From contig CAZKKV010000019.1 in the NCBI GenBank assembly GCA_964553705.1, forward strand, positions 1-18,224: a stretch of DNA of 18,224 nt, read 5' to 3'. The notes below the pieces were generated by a model. It searched no databases, had not been told where the DNA came from, and worked only from the letters and a program-made list of their open reading frames with translations. This DNA comes from CAYXNZ01 sp964553705. Lineage in GTDB: Bacteria; Patescibacteriota; Patescibacteriia; Patescibacteriales; GWC2-42-12. Below, piece after piece: positions 6,997-12,145 of this stretch. Numbering within the stretch: the stretch's first letter is position 1; every line of letters begins with the position of its first letter. The position numbers and the translations under genes are program-made.

Positions 6997-7023
6997 ATTT
7001 TCAAGTTACTAAATTACACTTTT

Positions 7024-7032
7024 ATTATAGCA
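7024..7032 (-). promoter_or_regulatory. TGn-extended -10 promoter for the exonuclease-ruvB operon
   Basis: The minus strand reads TGCTATAAT: a perfect -10 hexamer with the TGn extension. The 17-bp-spaced -35 position is only a T run, which is compatible with an extended -10 promoter. The predicted start near 7017 leaves a leader of about 20 nt before the ATG at 6996. Confidence 0.5.
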
Positions 7033-7180
7033 AACATTGTCTATTTAAAAAAATCAAAAACCTACCAAAATTCAATCTTTTTAACCTAATTTTTCTTACC
7101 TAAAATTAACCCACCTATTCGCTCGTTTACACTAAACGGGGGAATATATACATAATCTTTCCTAATAGAAATCACCTATC
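7033..7180. other. Non-coding gap between exonuclease promoter and terminator
   Basis: AT-rich sequence of about 150 bp with no usable ORF, tRNA or strong hairpin. Together with the terminator and remnant that follow, it makes up a roughly 300-bp gene-free stretch between the exonuclease and the HEPN-like gene. Confidence 0.5.
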
Positions 7181-7203
7181 AAAAAACCCGCCAAAAAGCG
7201 GGT
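7181..7203 (-). terminator. Intrinsic terminator downstream of the HEPN-like gene
   Basis: On the minus strand ACCCGC, loop TTTTTG and GCGGGT form a 6-bp G+C-rich stem, followed directly by a run of T. It would stop transcription coming from the HEPN-like gene before it reaches the exonuclease operon, so the HEPN-like gene is a separate transcription unit. Confidence 0.75.
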
Positions 7204-7215
7204 CAAATTAAGGGC

Positions 7216-7302
7216 TTACTTCATGCTAAAAGAATAGTTGATCAAATCCTGCTTGGCTATTTCTAATAATTTTAGTGTAGCGATTAAAGATTCTAACAGA
7301 AC
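7216..7302 (-). pseudogene. Possible remnant of a gene's 3' end
   Basis: Immediately after the HEPN-like stop codon, a different minus-strand frame reads about 29 codons without interruption, ending IAKQDLINYSFSMK and a TAA at 7216, just before the terminator. The peptide has a regular amphipathic pattern and ordinary composition, unlike random AT-rich intergenic DNA. It has no ATG, GTG or TTG start of its own and an in-frame stop a few codons further upstream. It could be the displaced tail of a gene truncated when the HEPN-like gene arrived, or a chance reading frame. Confidence 0.2.
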
Positions 7303-7303
7303 T

Positions 7304-7939
7304 CTAGCGGGTGATATCAGGTATTACATCAGATACTTTTTCGTTACTTTTCTTCCATAACCACTCGATATCATTCTCAAGCTTACGAGAATGTTTCCCA
7401 CGATAAAGATTCATAAACAAGTACTCTATATCATGTTTTATTTTTTCTGCGTTTGAGAAAATGGTACTTGAATCATCAACAACACCTGTTAGCTCATTAT
7501 AAAAAGCCATCAAGTTTTTAAAGAATTGATCCAGATCGTTAATCCAAGGAATAGTATATCTACTAGTCCCTGAAGTTGCACTCTTGTGTGCGAACAGTTT
7601 GTTCCTTAAATCAAATAATCCATCCAATACACTCTTATTTTGTTGAATAAAGGTTTTTGTTTTTTGCTCGTCTACCTTATACAACGAGTGTGACCGAGTA
7701 TCAGAATCAAAAGAGTGAAGAGACAGGATCACAAACTGCATAAGAAATGCTTGCTCTGCTAAACTAAAGAAGTTTGGATAATCCTCTTGGATACCAACAT
7801 ACCTTTCGGCCATCTCCTGGGAAACTATTCCGTTTGATTTTGAACTCTTTATAATCTTCCAACCAGTATATGCAGCCAATGACTCAAATATATTTGAGCG
7901 AAAGTAATCAGTTATTTCTTTTTTGTTTGTTACATCCAT
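7304..7939 (-). CDS. HEPN/AbiU2-like protein, putative RNase
   Basis: A 211-aa, mostly helical, soluble protein. Residues 112-118 read RNKLFAH, matching the R-x(4-6)-H motif that forms the active site of HEPN-family ribonucleases, with the favoured Asn after the Arg. The preceding segment FDSDTRSHSLYK (77-88) resembles the conserved middle of AbiU2-type HEPN proteins, linked to abortive infection and toxin-antitoxin systems. The family assignment is by eye. I see no MNT nucleotidyltransferase or other antitoxin gene next to it. The gene is isolated, with its own terminator. The ATG at 7939 is preceded by an AT-rich stretch without a Shine-Dalgarno sequence, and a 13-bp palindrome lies 12 bp upstream. 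A non-catalytic HEPN scaffold is an alternative. Confidence 0.6.
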   Translation of the reverse strand: MDVTNKKEITDYFRSNIFESLAAYTGWKIIKSSKSNGIVSQEMAERYVGIQEDYPNFFSLAEQAFLMQFVILSLHSFDSDTRSHSLYKVDEQKTKTFIQQNKSVLDGLFDLRNKLFAHKSATSGTSRYTIPWINDLDQFFKNLMAFYNELTGVVDDSSTIFSNAEKIKHDIEYLFMNLYRGKHSRKLENDIEWLWKKSNEKVSDVIPDITR

Positions 7940-7950
7940 ATATTGTTTTA

Positions 7951-7978
7951 TAACGTCTTCGTGTGCACGAAGACGTTA
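7951..7978. repeat. 13-bp perfect palindrome between tRNA-Ser and the HEPN-like gene
   Basis: TAACGTCTTCGTG, two bases, then CACGAAGACGTTA: 13 perfectly complementary pairs around a 2-bp centre. It lies 12 bp upstream of the HEPN-like ATG and 23 bp past the tRNA 3' end. No T run follows on the minus strand (TATAAAACAA), so it is a poor intrinsic terminator. A dimeric-regulator operator, a tRNA 3' processing or transcription-end hairpin, or a leader hairpin that blocks the HEPN start are possible. Confidence 0.7.
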
Positions 7979-8001
7979 GCTTCCTCGCACTAGTACAAGC
8001 A

Positions 8002-8092
<91 letters not shown>

Positions 8093-8101
8093 ATATTTGA
8101 A

Positions 8102-8131
8102 TCTATATTTTATTCTTCTTTAAATTGTAAA
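8102..8131 (-). promoter_or_regulatory. Possible promoter for tRNA-Ser
   Basis: On the minus strand TTTACA (8131-8126) lies 18 bp from TATAGA (8107-8102). The predicted start falls about 3 nt before the tRNA 5' end, so the leader would be very short. The match is moderate and alternatives exist in this AT-rich stretch. Confidence 0.3.
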
Positions 8132-8142
8132 TAACCCTGGGG

Positions 8143-8218
8143 TTTGGGGGTTGAACTAAGCGCCAAGGCGAGAGCTATCAAAGATTAATCAACGTGATAG
8201 CGCATTGAAACCCCCAAA
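8143..8218. repeat. Nested inverted repeat (MITE- or RNA-like element)
   Basis: An outer pair TTTGGGGGTT (8143-8152) and AACCCCCAAA (8209-8218), 10 bp perfect, encloses an inner pair GCTATCA (8174-8180) and TGATAGC (8195-8201). A third mini-stem CGCC/GGCG sits at about 8161-8170. No ORF is present. G and C runs are unusual for this AT-rich genome, which suggests a mobile or dispersed non-coding element, or a structured RNA. Confidence 0.6.
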
Positions 8219-8226
8219 ACTTTTTG

Positions 8227-8252
8227 GTTACTTTTTGGTTACAAAAAGTAAC
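8227..8252. repeat. 10-bp hairpin next to 11-bp tandem units
   Basis: GTTACTTTTT, loop GGTTAC, AAAAAGTAAC: a 10-bp perfect stem. It overlaps two copies of the unit CTTTTTGGTTA (8220-8241). It directly follows the nested inverted repeat and precedes the first copy of the AACGCCCAAGCG direct repeat. There is no T run suitable for intrinsic termination on either strand. Confidence 0.55.
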
Positions 8253-8285
8253 GCCCAAGCGGTAGCTTTATCTTTAAACAAAAAT
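8249..8285. repeat. Direct repeat, copy 1 (split repeat shared with 8399-8454)
   Basis: TAACGCCCAAGCG, followed two bases later by AGCTTTATCTTTAAACAAAAAT. Both blocks recur, in the same order and orientation, at 8399-8454, where 21 extra bases separate them. This copy is free-standing; the other overlaps the end of a gene. Confidence 0.65.
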
Positions 8286-8340
8286 CTATAGTATTAAACC
8301 GACATTAATATCTCTTTACCGTAGATTCCCTTCCCTCGCT

Positions 8341-8400
8341 ATCGCTCGCCGGGAATAACAAAAGAGAGAAATCGCTCGCCGGGAATAACAAAAGAAAATA
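8341..8400. repeat. Two tandem 30-bp units
   Basis: Two adjacent 30-bp units, each starting ATCGCTCGCCGGGAATAACA, differ only at a few positions near the 3' end. Read on the minus strand the unit contains TTATTCCCGGCGAGCGAT, resembling dispersed REP-like elements of the TCATTCCCG type. Partial relatives are the adjoining GATTCCCTTCCCTCGCTATC (8322-8342) and the TCATTCCCAGCCCGCC stretch near 12088-12103. Confidence 0.65.
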
Positions 8401-8454
8401 ACGCCCAAGCGCCTGCCCGCCTCTGGAAGGACAGCTTTATCTTTAAACAAAAAT
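8399..8454. repeat. Direct repeat, copy 2, overlapping the 3' end of a gene
   Basis: The AACGCCCAAGCG and AGCTTTATCTTTAAACAAAAAT blocks of copy 1 return here, separated by 21 G+C-rich bases (8412-8432). The last block covers the stop codon and final codons of the small membrane protein gene at 8443-8754. Copy 1 may therefore be a duplication of that gene's 3' boundary, or the element may supply its stop codon. Confidence 0.65.
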
Positions 8455-8754
8455 TGCGATATTAAAAACAGTCAACACAAAAATCAACATCCAAAGTAAA
8501 GTGTAAAAAAATAACTTTACTGCATTATTTTTTTGTCCAGACAAAAGAAGATAAACTGGTCGACCGAGAACTAGTAACCCTGTAACAGTCGCTGAAAAAA
8601 CAAACAATAAAAGAAATACTACTGGACCGATAAAATTATCCATCTTGCCAAACAATTTTTCACCATTGGACATTATCCAAGCAATCAGCATGACATAAGC
8701 TAAAACGCCGACAGCGCTAATCGCACTCTGCCAAACTAATTTTAATTTTGTCAT
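8443..8754 (-). CDS. Three-helix membrane protein, unknown function
   Basis: A 103-aa hydrophobic protein with three predicted membrane segments (about 9-28, 42-64 and 79-103) and a short basic loop near SGQKNNAVK. I do not recognise a family or catalytic motif. It begins 4 bp after the pseudouridine synthase stop codon, so it is probably translationally coupled to that gene. Its last codons and stop lie inside a direct repeat also found at 8263-8285, so the natural C-terminus may have been altered by the repeat. Confidence 0.6.
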   Translation of the reverse strand: MTKLKLVWQSAISAVGVLAYVMLIAWIMSNGEKLFGKMDNFIGPVVFLLLFVFSATVTGLLVLGRPVYLLLSGQKNNAVKLFFYTLLWMLIFVLTVFNIAIFV

Positions 8755-8758
8755 AAAT

Positions 8759-9475
8759 TTATTTTAAAATATTTTTTAGCTCATCATTTTTTAATGGCTC
8801 TGTCTTACCTTCCTCTAAGTCTCCCAATTTCAAATTGCCGATTCTCATTCTTACTAAATCCTCAACTTCAATACCAAACAACTTGAACATCCGTCTAATC
8901 TGTCTTTTTTTACCTTCAGTTAAAATAATTCTAAACTTGTTATCACTCAAATATTTTACATCTTTGACTTTAACTATCCCATCGCCATCGCCGATATCTA
9001 CTCCTTTTTTAAAAATATTTATAACTTTCTCATCATTTATCTTTTTGCATTCTGCATTTTGATTTTTGATTTTTATTTCGTATTCTTTTTCATGCTCAAA
9101 TTTCGGATGTGCTAATTTCTGCGCCAAATCTCCATCATTAGTCAACAAAACTAAACCACGGCTATTCTTATCTAATCGCCCGACAGCAAACAACCGCTGT
9201 CGGGTTTTTATGAGATCAAAAATGTTTTTTTCTCCCTTAAACCGCCTACTGGTACAAACATAGCCAATGGGTTTGTTTAGCTTAATATATATTTTTTGTT
9301 TTGCCAACCCGATTTTTTCTCCATTAATTTTCACCTCATCGTCATTATCTGCTCGCATGCCTAGCTCTGCTGGTTGACCGTTAACCACTACCTTTCCAGC
9401 TCGAATTAATTCTTCAGCCTGACGCCGTGAAAAATGCTCAACTTCAGCAATATATTTTTGTAAAACTACTTTCAT
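8759..9475 (-). CDS. RsuA/RluB-family rRNA pseudouridine synthase
   Basis: A cytoplasmic enzyme that isomerises a specific rRNA uridine to pseudouridine. The 238 aa contain an N-terminal S4 RNA-binding domain (about 3-50: QKYIAEVEHFSRRQAEELI, VVVNG) and the catalytic domain, with the nucleophile D102 in GRLDKNSRGLVLLTNDGDL (99-117) and the EGKKRQIRRM motif (187-196). The latter is closest to the RluB/RsuA group, but the target uridine (23S versus 16S) cannot be decided by eye. Residues about 135-150 (KIKNQNAECKK...) look like translation of a dispersed AT-rich repeat. A run of ten G lies 16 bases before the ATG. Confidence 0.9.
   Translation of the reverse strand: MKVVLQKYIAEVEHFSRRQAEELIRAGKVVVNGQPAELGMRADNDDEVKINGEKIGLAKQKIYIKLNKPIGYVCTSRRFKGEKNIFDLIKTRQRLFAVGRLDKNSRGLVLLTNDGDLAQKLAHPKFEHEKEYEIKIKNQNAECKKINDEKVINIFKKGVDIGDGDGIVKVKDVKYLSDNKFRIILTEGKKRQIRRMFKLFGIEVEDLVRMRIGNLKLGDLEEGKTEPLKNDELKNILK
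9026..9073 (-). repeat. Repeat-derived in-frame segment inside the pseudouridine synthase
   Basis: On the minus strand the coding DNA reads AAAATCAAAAATCAAAATGC then AGAATGCAAAA, a short-period pattern like the intergenic AT-rich repeats of this window (compare 2791-2815 and 3045-3075). It encodes a polar, lysine/asparagine-rich stretch within the catalytic domain, between conserved motifs, where loop insertions are tolerated. Confidence 0.4.
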
Positions 9476-9491
9476 AATATTATTTTTACAT

Positions 9492-9501
9492 CCCCCCCCC
9501 C
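9492..9501. repeat. C10/G10 homopolymer upstream of the pseudouridine synthase gene
   Basis: Ten consecutive C (G on the minus strand) in very AT-rich DNA, within the 34-bp gap between the O-antigen-ligase-like gene and the pseudouridine synthase ATG. Such tracts are prone to slippage. It lies in what would be the leader, so length changes could alter spacing or structure. It also appears to be the G-rich end of a dispersed CCCTCTCTTAA...GAGGGG element. Confidence 0.7.
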
Positions 9502-9509
9502 TCGTGATA

Positions 9510-10988
9510 TTAAGAGAGGGAAGATGGAATCTTTTTTTCTAAATTTATCAAGCTTAATATAGCAACCAATAACCAAAAAATAATTGCTAAATCATTTTTA
9601 AAATAAGGCACATCAACAAGACCATGAATAACAATAACGACCATTGCGCCAATTAATCCAATATTCAAAAACCTAAAATTATTACTTGATACTTGATACT
9701 TGATACTTGATACTGAAATACAAAAGTATTTCCCAATAATCCAAATAAACAAAATCATTCCCGCCAAACCCAGTTCAGTCCAAAAATTTAAAAAGATGTT
9801 GTGCGGATAAAGATAGATCTCCACTGGTTGCCAATGTGCTTTTTTGTATTCTTCATCCCAAACAACATGACGATGAAATTCCGGGTCATTATCTTTGTTA
9901 AAAAATATTCCTTCCTGATGATACGGACTAATCGCTGTCTGATAATTCGCTAAGCCAGAGCCAAAAATTATCCTGCCATCTTTTAGCATCTGCCAAGTTT
10001 CACTCCATTGCTGTTTCCTAATTTCACCCGACAAATCCTGTAGTGTTGTTTTTTTAATCGCATAGTCTCTAACTGGTTGATATGAAAAAATTCCTGCACC
10101 AACAATAATCGCCACCATTACTGTTGCCCACCTACTTCTTTTATTCGCCAAAATTCCAAAAACAAACAAAGCCACAGCTATACCAACCAACGCCCCTTCT
10201 GACTTGGCAAAATAAATCGCAAAAACTAATAACAATAAAACAAATACTAAAAATATAATTTTAATAATTTGAGATTTGAAATTTGTTTGGAATTTGTAAT
10301 TTGAAATTTGTAATTTTTTGGCTTTATCTATTATCCATCCAATTAATACTAAAAATATTGGTCCCAAATACAACCCTAGGGCATTTGGATAAAAAAATAA
10401 TGAAGTCACTCTTCGTGAACCGACTTCCGCCCAAGTTGGATTTAATATGAATTGTCCAGTAATTTTTTGGTAAATCGCAAAAGCTGACAGAACAAAAGCT
10501 GACAGAACCAACGGCCAAATAATTTTTTCTATACCCCCTCTTTTTTTCTCTTCCTTGATAAGAGAAAGATTAAGAGATGGTTGAAATACATTTAAAGCTA
10601 AAATAAAAACTAAAATTGGTTCAAAAAAATACGCCTTCCAAATACCTAATGCTGAATCAGAAAAACCAACAACCACAACAGCAATAAAAGAAACTATTAA
10701 AAGTAAGGTTATTTCTATGCCAAAAGGATAAGAAATTCTATCTAGCTTATTTTTTTTAAAACGTTCAATTCTACCTGGCTTAAATAAATAATTCAACAAT
10801 TCTGTTTTTTTAAACAACCAGACAGCAAAAGATATTAAGATCATTATTTCCAACAAATTTGACGGCAAACCAAACAAATTAAATCTAATCTGATAACTTG
10901 GCAAAACAAAAATCAAAAACATCAAGGCATAGTCCAATCGCAAGCACGACAAAAGAAAATAGAAAATTGAAAAAATAAAAATACCCAT
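9510..10988 (-). CDS. O-antigen ligase/polymerase-like membrane protein (Wzy_C type)
   Basis: A 492-aa polytopic membrane protein with about 10-12 hydrophobic segments. A long extracytoplasmic loop (about 305-395) ends in YPHNIFLNFWTELGLAG (394-410), the signature region of the O-antigen ligase/Wzy_C superfamily. Members ligate or polymerise lipid-linked glycans or glycosylate proteins. CPR bacteria generally lack LPS, so a surface-glycan or pilin glycosylation role is plausible but unproven. Segments at residues 136-155, 224-243, 424-438 and the last six residues look repeat-derived. A 15-bp tandem duplication (10478-10507) yields VLSAFVLSAFA in a membrane helix. It begins 27 bp after the EamA gene. 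Confidence 0.8.
   Translation of the reverse strand: MGIFIFSIFYFLLSCLRLDYALMFLIFVLPSYQIRFNLFGLPSNLLEIMILISFAVWLFKKTELLNYLFKPGRIERFKKNKLDRISYPFGIEITLLLIVSFIAVVVVGFSDSALGIWKAYFFEPILVFILALNVFQPSLNLSLIKEEKKRGGIEKIIWPLVLSAFVLSAFAIYQKITGQFILNPTWAEVGSRRVTSLFFYPNALGLYLGPIFLVLIGWIIDKAKKLQISNYKFQTNFKSQIIKIIFLVFVLLLLVFAIYFAKSEGALVGIAVALFVFGILANKRSRWATVMVAIIVGAGIFSYQPVRDYAIKKTTLQDLSGEIRKQQWSETWQMLKDGRIIFGSGLANYQTAISPYHQEGIFFNKDNDPEFHRHVVWDEEYKKAHWQPVEIYLYPHNIFLNFWTELGLAGMILFIWIIGKYFCISVSSIKYQVSSNNFRFLNIGLIGAMVVIVIHGLVDVPYFKNDLAIIFWLLVAILSLINLEKKIPSSLS
9675..9719 (-). repeat. In-frame tandem repeat in the ligase-like gene (residues 424-438)
   Basis: A 10-bp period, TACTTGATAC repeated about three times on the plus strand, is translated as ISVSSIKYQVSSNN. 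It falls in a loop between two predicted membrane helices. Its length leaves the frame open. Confidence 0.6.
10260..10319 (-). repeat. In-frame AT-rich dispersed repeat in the ligase-like gene (residues 224-243)
   Basis: On the minus strand successive units AATTACAAATTTCA, AATTACAAATTCCA, AACAAATTTCA and AATCTCA form a short-period repeat, translated as LQISNYKFQTNFKSQ. It lies in a basic, presumably cytoplasmic, loop between membrane helices. The pattern is like intergenic spacer repeats elsewhere in the window. Confidence 0.6.
10524..10583 (-). repeat. In-frame CTCTTAAT...GAGGGGG element in the ligase-like gene (residues 136-155)
   Basis: On the minus strand CCATCTCTTAATCTTTCTC is followed by TTATCAAGGAAGAG and AAAGAGGGGG. 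This closely resembles the element at 9489-9530 (CCATCTTCCCTCTCTTAAT ... GAGGGGGGGGGG), which supplies the C-terminal residues and stop codon of the same gene. It is translated as a charged loop, SLIKEEKKRGG. Confidence 0.5.
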
Positions 10989-11015
10989 TAGTATAAAATT
11001 AATTACTGATTACGA

Positions 11016-11978
11016 TTAAAACAACATATACAAACCTAGGCCGACGAATAAAATACCGATTATTTTCTGCAACATTACTCCGCCACCTAATTCTTCTCTC
11101 AAGACTCGAGGAAATTTGGTCGAAATAACCAGGATAATTAAAAACAAAAATAAATATTGAACACCCTGCAAAGCATTAACCATCGCCACGTTACCTAGGC
11201 TAATTGCCCAATTAAGCATAATGAAAGCCAAAGCCGCCAATAATCTGACTGAAAAGAAAAAAGATAAATTTTTTGTAGTCTTTATTCCTTTCTGATGTTT
11301 GACAATTCTCTTTCGCCAAACAGGAATCAATAGAAATAACATTACACCCAAAAAAGAACCAAGTCGCGACCAAACAAAACCACCAATAAACGGCTGGCTC
11401 AAATAAATACATTTGATCAAAACATAATAAGCAGCAAAAAAGAAAGCCGAAATAATAGAATTCGTAATCAAACGCCATGTCGGACGAGATTTTGCATGTA
11501 CCTCGCCAAAAACCAAACCAAAAACATAACGCACTTTTGCGATAATTATTTTAGCTGAATAAAATTTGGTGTGCTTTATGGATATTAAGACACCGCCACA
11601 AATCAAAACAACAAAAGCTAATAATTGTCTCTGGCTTAAACTCTCACCCAAAAACAAAGAGGATAAAAATAAACTAAAAATCGGCACCAATGCCCCGACA
11701 ATCGGCACAACCCTCGTTGCCTCGCTTTGATGCAATGCTTTGTACCAAAAAACCAAAGTCGCCAAAAACAAAAGTCCAGCTGACAAATCCAAAATTAATT
11801 CCCACCAAGTAGGAATCCATGGCGCAAAAACCAATAAAACCAAATTGAAAATACTCCAAATGCCGACATAAAAAGCATAGGTAATTGATGAATGAATTTT
11901 TTTTGATAATAAAAATTTATCGGCGACGTGAACACCGGCATTAATAAGGTAAGCGCCTATGGCAATAGATAACCACAT
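11016..11978 (-). CDS. EamA-family (drug/metabolite transporter superfamily) permease
   Basis: A 320-aa integral membrane protein with about ten predicted helices in two homologous halves, the EamA arrangement. The N-terminal half carries FWYKALHQSEATRVVPIVGALVPIF (about 102-126) with the family's proline/glycine-rich pattern, followed by FLGESLSQRQLLAFVVLICGGVLIS. The second half has the matching LNWAISLGNVAMVNALQGVQYLFL. The substrate is unknown; relatives export metabolites or carry nucleotide sugars and lipid-linked sugars. The position between a GH1 glycosidase and an O-antigen-ligase-like gene makes a sugar-related substrate possible, but that is only context. Confidence 0.8.
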   Translation of the reverse strand: MWLSIAIGAYLINAGVHVADKFLLSKKIHSSITYAFYVGIWSIFNLVLLVFAPWIPTWWELILDLSAGLLFLATLVFWYKALHQSEATRVVPIVGALVPIFSLFLSSLFLGESLSQRQLLAFVVLICGGVLISIKHTKFYSAKIIIAKVRYVFGLVFGEVHAKSRPTWRLITNSIISAFFFAAYYVLIKCIYLSQPFIGGFVWSRLGSFLGVMLFLLIPVWRKRIVKHQKGIKTTKNLSFFFSVRLLAALAFIMLNWAISLGNVAMVNALQGVQYLFLFLIILVISTKFPRVLREELGGGVMLQKIIGILFVGLGLYMLF

Positions 11979-12023
11979 AAGTTAATAATTTCTAATTTAA
12001 TCTTTTTTATTTTATTATTCTCA

Positions 12024-12135
12024 CCCTCCTTTTGTCATTCCTGTTGTTACCCTCCTTTAAAAGGAGGGCTAGGGAGGTTAATTTTTATCATTCCCAGCCC
12101 GCCTTACTTGAGTGACGGCGAGGCAGGCGTAAACG
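12024..12135. repeat. Cluster of dispersed palindromic repeats between GH1 and EamA genes
   Basis: It contains CCCTCCTTTAAAAGGAGGG (12050-12068), a 6-bp stem with a short loop, and CTAGGGAGGTTA beside it. Next come TCATTCCCAGCCCGCC (12088-12103) and GACGGCGAGGCAGGCG. The TCATTCC and GAGAATCTATT ends recall REP-like elements, and the CTGCCCGCC block recurs near 8412-8421. No T run follows the palindrome on the minus strand, so it is not a clear intrinsic terminator. The 167-bp gap has no ORF. Confidence 0.55.
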
Positions 12136-12145
12136 AGAATCTATT

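Noticed and set aside
8341..8400. Possible CRISPR array (repeated 30-bp units)
   Set aside because: The two units are directly adjacent with no variable spacers and only two copies exist; this is a tandem duplication of a REP-like element.
8835..9263. Plus-strand ORFs opposite the pseudouridine synthase
   Set aside because: Antisense of a well-supported gene with low-complexity translation and no start context.
11212..11859. Alternative minus-strand frames within the EamA gene
   Set aside because: They overlap the EamA reading frame and translate to Cys/Phe-rich sequence without any domain.
12050..12068. Intrinsic terminator of the GH1 gene
   Set aside because: The CCCTCC/GGAGGG hairpin is not followed by a T run on the minus strand and belongs to a dispersed repeat cluster.
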